64,000 bases of DNA from the NCBI GenBank assembly GCA_020080175.1, contig JAGHQL010000084.1, forward strand, positions 45,599-109,598, written 5' to 3'. The notes below the pieces were generated by a model, which was not told the DNA's origin, ran no database searches, and worked only from the letters and a program-made list of their open reading frames with translations. The first letter of the stretch is position 1; the number at the start of each line of letters is the position of its first letter. This document shows, piece by piece, positions 10,053 to 22,820 of this stretch. The translations under genes and the position numbers were made by a program. The stretch comes from Glutinoglossum americanum. Taxonomy: Eukaryota > Ascomycota > Geoglossomycetes > Geoglossales > Geoglossaceae.

Positions 10053-12236
10053 CTACCACCCATTCAACAACTCCTCAATCGAAATCCTCTCCCTCCTCCC
10101 AGCCCCCGCCCCCTTCATCCCCCCGTTCTGCCTCCAATGAGCATACCCATACCCGCCTCTCTGGCCCACGGGACTCGATGCCGAGTGCATAGGACGCGGT
10201 TGTATGGCGCGGTAGGCACGGGGCATTGTGGGGGTAGGGGGCGGGGGCATAGGCGAGATGATGCGTGGGGGTGGCGGAGGGGGCATGGATGTGGATGGTG
10301 ATGCCGACGCCGGGGTGTGCGTGGGAAGGGTGGGGGGCGATGCGCGCTGTGGTGGTGGTGGTGGTGCACGCTCCTCGGTTTCGTTGCTGTCGACATTGAT
10401 GATCACTCGGCTTTCTTCGGGGTCAGGGCTGCCTGTTGAGCTGTATGGTTGCGGAGTTAACGTCACGGATTCCTCACGCGAGGGGGGGGTCGGTGGTGGG
10501 TGGGCGTCGGAGTCATCGCTGTCGTCATCGTCGTTGGGTTCTGGAGTGTGTTCCGAGGCGGAGGAAGGTGTGCTGGGGATAAAGGGCTGTTGTTGTTGTT
10601 GTTCTTCGGGAGTTGTGGTGGGCGGTTCGCTGGGTAAGTTGTCGACCTCGGGGTGGATGTCTTCGATGCCTAGGATAGGGGAGGTGACGCGAGGGAGATA
10701 ATTATTGGGTGAGAGCGATTCAGGCAAGAGGGTGTCCTGACCACCGAAGGCTGTGACCAAGAAGGTTGAGTCTTCTATTAAGGGTGTAGGAGAGCGCTTT
10801 AGGCTCGTGGTTGCTTCCATTACATCGCCATCTTCCTTAACTCCCAGGACTGGTGAGGCGATGTCGTCTGGGTTGACTGGGGAGGGTACGGCGTCGGTTC
10901 GGGTTTCTTCCATCTTGTCGTTATTGCTGGGACCCTCGACATCTTCCTTGGGGTTGCTCCTCTCACCGCTTTCTAGTATGGTAGGGGACGTAACCGTGTA
11001 ATCTAGGACCACACCCTCCATCGCATCCCCTCCCCCGTCGTCACCCGGCTCCCCGCTTGGCCCGTCTCCCCCCACCTCTATGTCGTGCACTCCAAGCAAG
11101 GTAGTATCGAGGTCTACTCCTTCCTTGGGAGGAAGAAAGTCATCGTGTTGTAGTTCAAGATCCCTATCTTGGTCACACTCTTCCTTGTGCGGCTCGTCAT
11201 TTTCCACAATTGTGGCCTCCACGGGTGGCGCTAAAGCCATACCGGGGCTCTGAAGTGACAGAGAGCTGATCTTGAAGTCGTTCTCTGGAGATGCAATTAT
11301 TCTTTGGGGGGGTGCAGGTACTATTGAAGCTGAAGTGTTGATAGTGAGTCGGGGCAGTGACGCCAGAGATACTTCGGCGGACGCTTCGCTGTTAGAGTGC
11401 TGGAGGCCGTAGGCGCTGCCGCCGTTGTCACAAAGCAGCGGCGCAGCCTCCATAAGAGCATTACAGTCTTCATTATCTTCGCAATCGCGACCCCCTTGCT
11501 GCTTTTGCCCATCTAAACTTTTTGCAGCATCAACAATCTCACGCGTCTCTCCTGATGCTCCAAACCCCTTAGCGGACAGCGAGGAGTACTTTCGCAACTC
11601 CTGTCCATGCCGTCCCAGGTAGAGGCATACCAATCGACTTGCTCGCGCACCGGTTGAAGAAACAGACTTTGGTGGTTCTGCGGCAGCGGTCGCTTTCAGT
11701 GAGTCAACACACGCATCTTCGCCGACGAGGTCGACCCAGACAAGGCTAGCCTTGGGCCATTCGGTTGATGCGTTCATATTTTGTGGCCTCTGGTGATGTT
11801 GTAGTTCCTCGTCTAGATCCATGTCATTGCTGGCTACCTGAGGCGTTACTGGAGGTGTCAAGTTTTCAGCGCTATCCGGATCAGGGCTGCGGGACATGCT
11901 GTTGCTTCTCTTGATTAGTTGACCAGTGCCAGCAGATAAGATCTCCCCCTCGAGCGCCGACGCCTTCCGCTTCTTGGGCGACGGCGATGATGACGGCGTA
12001 GGAGATGGCGGAACACGAATAGAAGTAATGAGCAACCTAGACTCTCTCCCTTCTAGCTTTTTACGCTGGATTGCACGAAGGTTAGGAGCAGCGACGATGA
12101 TAGTATCTCCAATCTCATCATTCGCATTTCGTACTCTAGGCCCTCTATGACGTTTGACAGCATCCTTCTGGATTTGTTTAGTCGCCTCGAGAGAAGCGAC
12201 CCGGGGTGATCTCGTCGCGGCACTAATCAAACCCAT
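10053..12236 (-). CDS. Large intrinsically disordered protein of unknown function (727 aa)
   Basis: Single uninterrupted ORF from ATG 12236. The N-terminus is basic (VKRHRGPRVRN, then SPKKRKAS, a likely nuclear localisation signal). The rest is mostly Pro/Ser/Thr/Asp/Glu-rich, with EEQQQQQP, DDDDSDDSD and PPPPPP tracts, so mainly disordered. A short motif recurs as SPVLGV, SPILGI and TLLGV, each near acidic residues. The C-terminus ends RISIEELLNGW, a short hydrophobic helix of the kind found at the ends of fungal nuclear regulators. These features suggest a nuclear adaptor or regulator, but that is inference. No folded domain was recognised. The length and lack of stops across a GC-rich frame support a real gene, and no intron is needed. 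Confidence 0.7.
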   Translation of the reverse strand: MGLISAATRSPRVASLEATKQIQKDAVKRHRGPRVRNANDEIGDTIIVAAPNLRAIQRKKLEGRESRLLITSIRVPPSPTPSSSPSPKKRKASALEGEILSAGTGQLIKRSNSMSRSPDPDSAENLTPPVTPQVASNDMDLDEELQHHQRPQNMNASTEWPKASLVWVDLVGEDACVDSLKATAAAEPPKSVSSTGARASRLVCLYLGRHGQELRKYSSLSAKGFGASGETREIVDAAKSLDGQKQQGGRDCEDNEDCNALMEAAPLLCDNGGSAYGLQHSNSEASAEVSLASLPRLTINTSASIVPAPPQRIIASPENDFKISSLSLQSPGMALAPPVEATIVENDEPHKEECDQDRDLELQHDDFLPPKEGVDLDTTLLGVHDIEVGGDGPSGEPGDDGGGDAMEGVVLDYTVTSPTILESGERSNPKEDVEGPSNNDKMEETRTDAVPSPVNPDDIASPVLGVKEDGDVMEATTSLKRSPTPLIEDSTFLVTAFGGQDTLLPESLSPNNYLPRVTSPILGIEDIHPEVDNLPSEPPTTTPEEQQQQQPFIPSTPSSASEHTPEPNDDDDSDDSDAHPPPTPPSREESVTLTPQPYSSTGSPDPEESRVIINVDSNETEERAPPPPPQRASPPTLPTHTPASASPSTSMPPPPPPRIISPMPPPPTPTMPRAYRAIQPRPMHSASSPVGQRGGYGYAHWRQNGGMKGAGAGRRERISIEELLNGW

Positions 12237-15200
12237 CTTGCCTAGCCGGTTTTCCTGTGTTCACAGTGTGAGCTGGGTTGCCTGCGATGGCTGTTTGGTC
12301 GATAGTGAGTAACCCACAATCGTGAAAAGGTTGTTCCTTCACAAAACCATCAAGCCATGGGCCTCTTCCAATATCCCTTACGTGTGCTTGGCTAGCACAG
12401 CCCACTGATTTGAGGCAACTCCTTAATTACAAGGCGAATACGCGAAAAACAGCGGCGCTCAACCCACCTTAACGTTGCTCAAGCCGCAAATGCAATAAGG
12501 CTTCCAAAGCGGAAACAGCGCCAGTGTGGTTATCCGTGCCGTTTCTGAAGCTGTACGTAATCTTTGGTGAACCGGGAACCTGCTATCGGACGGGAGCACT
12601 TTTCAATCCTGAGCACAAAGGAGCAATACCAACGCGTTTCTCCCCGACAGCAAACTAAAGATGAACTAAAGCTAAGTGACTCAGGAAATAGCGTCTCATG
12701 GGAGATGGGTGGTGCTAAAAGGCGAAAAAAGTGTAGGGTGGGTCAAGGAGGGCTGAACCACCCCCATCGGGCGCATTTCCTGTGGGTTTGCAAGGGACCA
12801 ATCAGAAGCAAACGCAGCGCCGTGATACGGTCGATCGCCCCCATGCCGCATCCACCACCCACATAGCCAAGAAATTAACAAGTTGGCCCTTTCGTTTCCG
12901 GGCGGGCGCCACACACCAATCTTGATTGCAAGCACAGTGTGAGCCTGCACTTTTCCCGCCCTCTGTTTGGCTAGAAACTGCAGGTTGATGGTGGGTGGGG
13001 AAACGAAAGGCTTGGGGTTAGCTGGGCGGCCTCATGCAGGTAATGCGCGTGGTAATATGCGAATGGATGTGTGGATGGGGGTAATAGGTGAGCGTGATGG
13101 CAAGAAAAAACGCCGAAAAGTGTTGGCGATCTCTTCTTGGTCATCCCACAGCAATCGGGTCGAGTTTGTGAAGCCTCGTACCGCACGTGACCATTGTGCA
13201 TAGAGAACTCCTGTTTCGGAATCTGTGCGTTGCTCACGATCCGTCACATCAAGTCACTAATCGATAAACTAGGGTCAATCACACGGTTCCCAGCACGGCC
13301 CTGGCCCTCGCTTGTCCGGTTCACGGCAAAACCGCATATAGATTGCGTGGGAAGAGAAGATGTCACGGAAGCATTGGTCGAGTTAATCTCATGTCAGGGC
13401 ATATGGCAGAAGTGGGCTATTTGACTCCGTTCGATAAGGGCAGAGGAGCGACGTGTGGACCTTGAGAGCGCTGTAGGTGTCACTTCCCGCTGCAAACATC
13501 GATTAACTAGCCAACTAGTCTAACTTATGACCGGCGGCGGGGACACCCATCACATTTTCGAACGCGTTTAAGGTCGAATCAGTCAGCCTATCCCTTCTCT
13601 CAAGGCTATCGGGTTGAGCGTGGATTTGTAAAGTATGTCCTCTAGTTAGTCATGGTGTTCCTTCACATTGTGTACGTAAGGAACGCTAGGATGATGAAAC
13701 CGTTCAGAAGATAGCGTTCTCGAGCTAGTTTCGCGGCTCCGATGATAAATTAATGCTTATCGAGCCGAGGCTAGCACACACTTTCGCCCTCCACCGCCTT
13801 ACGGGCAAAGGGTAAGTATCTACAAGGGTATAAAGGGCGTGGAGCGGAGAGACTAGAGAGTGCTCAGGGTGTCCACTGCGAGCTACAAACGGGGCCCGTC
13901 CGCGATGGTGGTACCCCTGTACCTTTAATCCACGAAGCCGAGGACGGAGGCCTCTCACCGGGCCAGCCATTACACCGCCTAATCCCTTCTAGCTGCCGGC
14001 TCTATACCAGCTAGTGCCGGAAAACTCCCTATTTTCAAACACGGACGATCAGCAAATTTCTTGCCTATCTAGGGAAAACCAAAGATCCACGTGATGGACT
14101 GCCCCTTATCACATAGTGCTCACCTAAGTCCTTCCCGAGCATTCACCAGCCTGGGCACCTGTGTACGTAGCATATCTTACTCTCTGAGAGCAGAAAACAG
14201 GGCCTCAGCGATACCGCCCATCCTAGCCCCACCACATTCCATTCCCAGGTCCTCACCGCATTGACAAGCTCGTCAAGATCAAACCATCTGACCCAACCTA
14301 GCGGGCACGCACAGACCATACGGCAAAGGGCTGGACCAGCCGGAAGTTCACGCCTACAAGACGAAAATAATGAAACACAGATTGCTCCCATGTAGACTAG
14401 ACAGTGGTGCTCGGGCCATGGCGAACGAAAGTAGCAGGTGTGTTGGTTCCAGCGAGCCGTTAGATAACTACCGGGAAATTTTCCCGCTGCGGAGCGATAG
14501 GCAGAATGCGATTTCTATCCGGCCCGATCCACTCTAGGACTCAAGGGCAGAAGCGAAGGAAATCCCCTGACGGCAATATCACGGTCTCTGCCCGGAGATT
14601 AAATCTACAACGGGCGTACGGGCAAAATTTCTTCCGTCAACACAAATGTGTCACGTTACACCACACCATCCGCCTTACCATGGCTGGTGTTGTCATCTTT
14701 TCAATTTTCTTTTGGCAGCAGCGACGAACGCCTGGTGATGTCGCACGAACGTTCGTACATATGTAAGGTGTATGTACGTACGTTTATTCGAGCCACGAGT
14801 GCCAGTGTTTTCCTCCCCAGAGAGGTTAGGATTGAGGTGTGGGTGAATCTTAAATTTGTCCCCGGACAATTTTTCCTATTGTAGGTTCCAAACTCTGCAC
14901 TGCGGTATCGTGAATGACTCCCGCCCCATCGGAGAGTAAGAGTAAAACTTAAAAGAAATATCGGCACTCCTCGACTTCCGCGGAAGAGAAAGGCAGCGGC
15001 ACCTGCAGCGAAAACAAAGTATGACCTAGAATCCGTCCAAATCGATCAGATCCAGATCCACGGAAATTTATCCCACCTCAAGCAACAGAAACGAACCGGC
15101 GAATGGAACAAACGCGGCCTCGAAAAGAAAACCTTATCATTTCTTTTTCTTCCCGCGATGTGTGTGGGGATCGGTGATCGTGTTGAATGTATGGTCCTCG

Positions 15201-18200
15201 CCTCGCCCGCCACCAAGAAAAGGAAAAGTCGGCTCTGCTCGGAACCTATCACTCCCCCAACACGAACTCCTCGCGAACACACAGCCCACATATCCCTACT
15301 CGCCCGTTACAACATCCCGGCCATCCCGAGACCCATAATATTATTGGTGCTAGATTGGCCAATCAGTAGGCCAGGTGAGCCATCCTTACGTGAAAAAAGA
15401 AATCAAAGGCAGGGTCTGAGCGGGGAGAGATGTCTTCTGCACTACTATCTGCTCTGCATGCATTGCTCATCACGGTCACACCCGCAGATTGACATTGAAT
15501 AGGGAAAAAGTAACGGTGAGGTTGGACCCGGGTATGTAACACACGCTGACGTTGATTTATTTTCTTTTAGATATCGGTGGGGTGGTGAGTGATCCCCGGG
15601 GAGTCGGCGATGTGGCGAGTGCGCCATTTGCTGCTTTATATGGCGCAAGGTCAATCCGGACCGACTAAGGTAGGTGGCTAGAACAACTAAATCCTTTCAC
15701 GGTGCAACTAAATCGGACGAGCCAGACAAAACCCGGCCTTCATGAGTCGCCACACAAAGAAGCTCGGTATAGATTATGCATACTGCGATATTCAATGCTT
15801 TGAGGGGCCACGAGCCGTCATTCCAGCGAGTGCTTGGCTCGCCGTGGTGACTAAATGGGTAGCCTAGGCAGAGGAATAAGCGTGCTAGCCCATAGGATCT
15901 AATGCGCCGAGATGGAGACGGCTTTTTGTACTCCAACCAGAAATAGGTTGCCCGCGGGGGCCGGTCTAACCAGGAAGGCCAAGGAAGGATCACCAGAGCA
16001 GAGCAGAATTACCAACCACCGGCAGCCGACAATACAATCATACAATCTCTTACCCGCCACTCATCTCAACCCGTGTGAGTGCTAGAAAACCAAGCTTGGT
16101 AAGCAAATCTCCCCCCAAAACGGTACCTCACTACACACAGTCCCTCCATCCTACTACAATTACCACTACCTAACCGCATCTCCCAACCCACAACATCAAA
16201 TAGCACCCACACCAAAACAACCTATCCAACCCCAAAACCAAAGCTCAATCTCTCATCCTAATTAAACCCCCCCCCCTCCAACATATCACTACCCTCGCCA
16301 GCGCTCTACCTTCCTTACCTTAGCGGCCACGCACCAAAGACAACAGGCTCCTAAGACACCAGCCTAAGGCACAGTAGGGCCTGCGCCGTGTGAAACAGGT
16401 AACATGCCTATATACCCAGCGCAGCCGTACCTGTCCGCAAAACGCGGCCTACGAAATAGCATAATAGCATTGCTCCTGTACCTAGCTAGCAGAGAGTTGG
16501 TGAGCTCGTCATGATACAAACGGACACACACTCAGCTCCCTTATCCGTCTGGCATAGCGTACTGCCTTAACCCAAGACTAGGGCTCAAACCCTGTTTCAT
16601 CCGCAGTCTCTCGTGCCTGGCCGTCTAGGCCCAACTACCTTATCACATTAACTATAGATGGTCGGGAGGAACTGCTTCAAGAGGAAAGCAGTAGATATCC
16701 TGCCTAGTTGCCTTATAGCGCACCCCCCGCGCAAGTCTCGAGGCGCCGATTGTTCCCATTGTAACGTCTGTTGCATTGCCACTTGAGTTCTCGGAAAGCT
16801 TAGATAGGTAGTCTTTCAGCCATGGCTTGCCTGCGAAACGAGAATTTCTTTCGGCTCGATATCTGCTAGGGGAAAATCGAGGCGGCCGGGGTGAGAGAGG
16901 TAGGAGTTTCTCTTTACACTATCTCTACCTTGTGTGGTTGTTTATGCTTTAAGCTCCTGGACTGCTGATAAAAATGCGTAGTTTACTTAGTTGATCTGTG
17001 GGTCTAGAATTTAAACCTAACATAGCATGTGACGTTATCGCACTCAGGGGTTTTGTCACATGAAAATAGGCATCGCCGTGAAACGTGGGATGTTGTGAAC
17101 CATTTTGCCGATGATGCCATCCGTGGGTGGTGGCTCCCAATCATAGGTGCTAGTTATCCAACCTCATTCCAGTTGTAGATGTCCAGACGGAGCGTATTTA
17201 GTTCAAAGCGATAGAATACAACGTGGTTTTCCAGTGCGTCCACAATGACGAGGTTATGGTGCTGAGTGGGTTGGGTGGGTTTGAATAAGCTCAACTAGTC
17301 TCCCGGCATGAGATATCGGTGAGGCGATGCGACACCATAGGAACCTGGAACTCTAATGCAGATGTAGAGCAGCCATTTGAGACAAACACCTAGTTATCTG
17401 GTCACACCGTATGGGATCCTCACGGAGACGGTGAGGTGCCTATTGCCTTCACATAGGTGGTAAGAGTCATCGGCAGACCGAATCCGTTGACCGCTCCAAC
17501 CTATCACATTTGGTTCATTCGGCTTATTTACCCGGTAAGTAAGGAGCAGCCTTTCATGTCACAAGCAACCACAGGCTTTCCCGCTGATAGCTGCCGGATT
17601 CTCCGACTGTTGTATGAAGCAGTGGTCGCGGTGGTTAAGGTAACAGGGCACCTATGACTAGTTACCTTACTTTGCAGGGAACCAAGAATACAATCAAGGT
17701 CAATGCGATACACTAACGCGGGCTAGACTTGACCGGCCATCAATGCAGCATGCTTCGCCCCGCGCAAAAAAAATCGTGGAGCCCTACTTAGCTGTGCATA
17801 AAGTCAGGTAACTCACTGGGTTTCCATATTCAAGCACCAATCGCACCGCCCCCAAACTGCCGATCCATGCGGCTAACTCCGGCCCGGGATCTAGTTAGCT
17901 GTCGAGTCCAACCCGCCTCGCCCAGTCTAGCCCAATCCGACCCAACTTTCTTGGACCGGAGATGTCGCCAAGCAGCGCTATGCAACCCGCGCCACGAGAG
18001 AAGCCAAGTAATCCTGTCAAAGCTGTAGAAAACTAGCTTGACTTAAATCGCGCAAGCAGGTATTGATGGATACTGTGAGAGGTGTGAGTGCATCCCCCCG
18101 GCGTCCATATGGGGCGAGGGGCGCGCGGGGCGAGGCTGAGGAACAGGGCTTGCTGGGCCCTTACTTCACCACAGGTAAAATTATGCAGCCTGGCTATCTT

Positions 18201-18998
18201 CGCCAATCGGGGTTTGCCAGCCTAGTTAAATTGGGGATTTACAACGTAGCGATATGCACTGCATCAACCCAACATATTTGTGTTACATCCGGTTTCACCT
18301 GCTCTGCTCCTTACAACTATGTGGACACCAATCTGGAGATGGACTGTAGCTAGCCTCGTTCATGGTTCAGGGAAGCTGCACAGCCCATCAGTTGATCACG
18401 AGGTAATCAAGGTCAGAACACTGGGCTTCCTAATTGACTGTTTGGCTCCGCCATCTACGGTCCTTCCCCAAGCAGCCGATTTGACTGACCATCCTCCTGC
18501 CAAAAAGGTCCTAAGTGAGGACAGACTACACACCAAGGATCCAAAATGGGAGGTTCCCCTTCCTGCCAAACCGAGCGGCTGGCAAAATCGAGGATAGATT
18601 TCCTAGCCCGAAATGCGTGTTCCGCCCTCCAGGGAATCCTGCAAAACAGATGTAGGATAAGTGGCGTTACGCGAGCTAAGTTTTGTTGCTTAAAAAGGCA
18701 GGAAGGTAGCTCTGCGAATTGGAACCACTCCATGATGGACGTTTCTGGTATGCGTGGTTACCGATGGTAAGGTTTCGAGGGCCCGTAGTGCATTGAGCGG
18801 ACTTTCGACGGCCTCTGGAGAATTCAACCAAGTTTACCTATCTATTGTGGTATCTGCACGAGCCGGTGTAAAGCAGCCAGGTAACCTATCGCATTAAACG
18901 CCCTTCCGAGTGTTGATATTAAAACATCTCATATGTTTGGTTGATGCATTTACATTCCTACTTCCATCAATCGCTAGCAATCCAGTTCGTTGAAGGTT
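12237..18998. other. Gene-poor stretch, no gene recognised
   Basis: Contains only short, unrelated open frames. The first few hundred bases should include the promoter of the disordered-protein gene. At about 16100-16290 the plus strand is strongly A/C-rich and ends in a C10 run. Otherwise it looks like decayed intergenic or repeat DNA. Confidence 0.5.
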
Positions 18999-19790
18999 GT
19001 AGCGAGTGATGCACGGTGGTGAGTTAACGTAGGGTAGGGAGCGACGCATGGTAGCGGGTGATGTATGGTAGCGAATAACGCATGGTAATGAACAATGTAC
19101 GGTGGTGAATAAAGTATAGTAGTGAACGATATTCGGAGACAGCTATAATAACTAGATCCCGTAGACTAATCTACTGACTCCACACTACACGAGAATTGAT
19201 ATATACCAGTCGGTAAGTTAGAACAGCCCTTTGTTTCTTTACACATAACACACTGTTAGTTTTAGCACCACGCCCATGAATTAACCCCTCCAAGGTGGTG
19301 TTATTATACGTAAGAAACGGCAGCTGAGTATAATAGTTGCTGTACTTTTACCTTACCCTCAGCCGCTGGCCTTGCTTGATGCTAACTAGTCTACCTCACC
19401 ATAAATCATAAATCAGACGAATTTTCAAATCCCCTGGCTAAGCAGTGGCGGGCTATTCCGGGACATTTCCCGCCGTGGCCGTATTACCATGCATCACCTG
19501 CTACTATACGTTCGCTACCGTACGTTCCTCGCCATCCCACCGTAAGTCATACGCCGTCCCATATATCATTCACTACAATACGTCGTTCGCTATGGCACCC
19601 TGCGTTATTCACTACTATACATCACTCGCTCCTATGCGTTGTTCACTACCATACGCTGTTTGCTACCTCACTACTCCACCCTATACGTTATCCACTCCCC
19701 TACACCATTCACGAGGATGCGCTAAGGTATACATCACCCCATAAATTACTACCTTGCATCACCTACTACCATACTGCATCGCTCACTACA
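18999..19790. repeat. Inverted pair of minisatellite arrays (hairpin-like element)
   Basis: A left array (18999-19133) is built of degenerate units of about 18-20 bp close to GTAGCGAGTGATGCATG. A right array (about 19485-19790) carries the reverse complement of the same unit, e.g. CGTTATTCACTACTATACAT. The outermost ends also pair: GTAGCGAGTGATGCA on the left, TGCATCGCTCACTAC on the right. The roughly 350-bp centre is unrelated. The whole is an imperfect inverted repeat of about 790 bp that could fold into a long hairpin or be a foldback-type transposable element. Copy differences are mostly transitions. Confidence 0.75.
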
Positions 19791-20037
19791 CGAAAGCATT
19801 ACAAACCATTGTGTAGGAGCGAGAAGACTAGAGCACGTCGCCCTTGGTGATAGGAATAGTCAGCAGCGGTTGCTACGATGAGACCAGTCAATCAATGTCC
19901 ATTTCTTCATGCTTCTTGTTGTGAGGTGATGACGTCGCAGATTCTTGGCAGCATAAGACGCATTGAGTGTTGAGTATGCTACTCGGCAGGATGCGGACTC
20001 CCGTTAGGAACTCTGCATATCCGGCTTTACCAAATTA

Positions 20038-22226
20038 CAGCTGAAAAGTCTTCTCCCGTTGCAGGCCAGCTCCCTTGCTGCTCTTCCTGCTTTTCCGGCT
20101 TTTCCGTGCCTCATTTACTTCTATACACAGTCCAAGACTGTACCTCTCCTTTGTATGTATCAAGGAACAACCCAACCCTATTTGCCTACGTTGCATGCTT
20201 ATTCCGGGCGAATTAGTGATGAGATTTGAATGTAATTTCAACTTCGTAGCATCTTGTAATAATTTCCGACCGTCAAAAAGTGTAGTAACATGGCATTCAC
20301 AGGCCTGGACGAAAACTGAACGAAGTTCTCTCGGAGCTTCTAATAGATATTACCTTAAAGTCTATGCGAAAACAAATTTCCCAGAAACTGGCTACCGCGC
20401 GTCATTCGCATATCCTCCATAGCCCTCAACTCTTGGGCTACCGCTAGTCATTGTAGCCTCCACCTAATCAAATAGATCATCTCTTCCGCCTTCCCCATAC
20501 TCCGTTGCACCCCCCAGTTGGTTAAAGTGGCAAAGGTCTCAGCAGGTCTGCATCTAGTCTATGAAATGGTGGCGAAGATAGTACGCCTCATAGCCTTGGG
20601 GAGTCTAGCGACAGGTACCGTATCTAATGTAAACAGTGAACATGGGCGGGTGGGGTCAGGGATATTGGGAGATCTTTCTACAGAGAACATAATGAATCTT
20701 GCGCCAACCATGGCAGCCTCGGGGATGGTACGCCGACTGACAAGTGGGTCGGCCGTGGTAGGCGTGCGAACGGTTCGGTCGCATTAGTTTGAGCAGGGCA
20801 CATAGCAAGTAGAAGCAACGGTAGCATAGGATGAATATATGATTGATACTAGCGAAGTCTAAGAGGGAGTGGGCATTGCCTAGGCCACGTAACCGAGTTG
20901 GCCCAATGTTCATCCACAAACAACTCAGCCAGTTCCCTACCCCCCAATGAACGATATGCTACAACGCAAGAGGCGTCCTGATAGCAGATGGATTGTTATC
21001 TCTTGGTGGTAACAGGCAGGAGGGTCTCTGCCCATATGCTAAGACCTAGATCAGACATAAAAGAAGGATTCAACATCATAGTGGTAAAGGGTGCATTACA
21101 GATGGACCTCAGGAACCCCGATGACCATAAGTTACCGGCGTTAACACCAGCCGCGGTAACACCACACGGGGGGTAACGCCACGCCGAAGCGCTAATCTCC
21201 AGCATCCATGTCGCTAATCTCCAGCATCCATGTCTACCTTTGCCGAGTCAATGAGGGACCATCAGAGGTGGGACGGGTACGGCGGCTGGACCAGAGAGTT
21301 GGTTAGCCGCTTCGAGGACATCGTGGAGAGGCGTCCCGATTGGCGTCCGCCGTGATTTCCTCCAACAAGCCCTGTTGTTATTGGAAGGATAGTAGCTGCG
21401 TTACTAACACCGAGTTTCTATGTTCTATGTACATACAATTAACATCGAGTCTATAGAGCTCGCGAGACTGCCTCTCAGTTCGCCCTCTCTAGCAAGAGTA
21501 CAACTCACCTTCCACACGTCTTATATATTCCCCAACCGCTCAACGTTCATCAGTTGCTTGTGCTAGCCCCGAGGAGAACGAATATCTCTTTAGACCGCGA
21601 GATTATGACGGACTTTGCGTTGAGTCTGCTGAGGAGGCACGGGTTGAGGGACCCGAGGGTAGCCTTGCATACCCCGGGCTCGAGTGAGGTGTTTGCGATA
21701 CCCACAGGTGTAGAAGAGGCGGATGTGTGTTCCTCCTGTTGGTTAGATGTAGATGTAGGTGTAGGGTCGTAATCGCAACTGCTACGCCATCAGCTCCACG
21801 TTTCCCTAGCATCTCCTACAACCATCAAGGAGAACCGAGTGGGGAATGTATCTAATCACCTATGCGATGGCCGGAATATCTGAGGTTACTAGAGCAGCCG
21901 AAAGGCCTCGCCTCTGGGAGGACAAAGTCCAGTAGGTAGGGTAGTTGCCAGCTTGAGATAGGCAAGGCTGTATGGCGTTGACGGCGTCATATGTTATCAC
22001 TAATAACTACTGAGAACTAACTGTTGATTATATATAACGAAGGGAGTATATAACGTATATAGAGAAATTCAAGCTGTTACTTGCTTGCACACGTGAAGGA
22101 ATCTTGAGGCATAAAGTATGTGGAAGTGGAAGAACCCTCAATGAAAGTAGACGAGCATTACGGCTGAGCCATGGAGCTCTCAAACAGAGCACCGAAACCG
22201 GCCTGCAGCGGGAAAAGACTTTTCAT
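20038..22226. repeat. Diverged inverted repeat pair (20038-20067 and 22200-22226)
   Basis: The complement of 20038-20067 (GGCCTGCAACGGGAGAAGAC, then TTTTCAG) matches 22200-22226 (GGCCTGCAGCGGGAAAAGAC, then TTTTCAT) with a few transitions. In translation both give LQREKTF. They are opposite-facing fragments of one dispersed repeat. Confidence 0.6.
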
Positions 22227-22820
22227 CGGCAGCAGACTTTTAGCTGCAATGGTGGCCAGTATGCAGTAAAGTTATACCAAGTGGTGTGCGCATGTTGCCG
22301 AATAACATGCCCACGCCAAACGGGCGCCTTGGGCTTGCCAAGCATGTCGTGAGTCATTGTACTCCAACGTCAACCCCATCTCTTGCCCTTTCTGACCCAA
22401 AATGCAAATGCCATCATTTAGTTTAGTAGCCTCGTAACTTAGATCATGATATCTCTCTTGCTCCATTTTGGCCTTTACGTCCGACGCCTCCGATACTCCC
22501 ACGTGCCGAATTCATGAAACTGCATGACTGAGCCGAACCCGACCATTACATCAACCCGAATTCATAACAAACTGAGATGCTTCGATAGAGTGCGCCTCAA
22601 TCGTCAAATCTACTCGAAGTGCTTTTTTATGCCTCTAATTCTGGCTCCAGCTTTCAAGCTACAGGAATTGTCCCAAATTTGGCTCCACACTAATGAGAAA
22701 CCAGTTGAGTCGCCGTGTGATTCGAGGAGGGCACACGGCAAGCAGAAGCAATGGTGGCATAGGATGTGTATAGAACTATAGTATTAATGCTAGCGATGCT
22801 CGAGGAGGGGTGGGCACCGC
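20790..22820. repeat. Diverged direct repeat pair (20790-20880 and 22724-22820)
   Basis: Two copies of about 90 bp in the same orientation share AGGGCACA, GCAAG, AGAAGCAA, GCATAGGATG and ACTAGCGA/GCTAGCGA, then a G-rich GAGGG-TGGGCA segment. Several differences are CpA to TpA in the left copy, the direction expected for RIP. Together with the inverted pair in the same interval, this marks nested old repeats. Confidence 0.55.
21190..21233. repeat. Perfect 22-bp tandem duplication
   Basis: Two identical adjacent 22-bp copies beginning CGCTAATCTCC and ending CATCCATGT. Exact identity in an otherwise diverged region implies a recent slippage or excision-repair duplication. Confidence 0.9.

Noticed and set aside
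16561-16640. Possible tRNA T-arm (GGGCTCAAACCC)
   Set aside because: No acceptor stem, anticodon arm or invariant T-loop bases could be arranged around it on either strand.
21135-21175. GCCGCGGTAA, the conserved core of the small-subunit rRNA 530 loop
   Set aside because: The match stops after about ten bases and flanks do not continue as rRNA; treated as chance.
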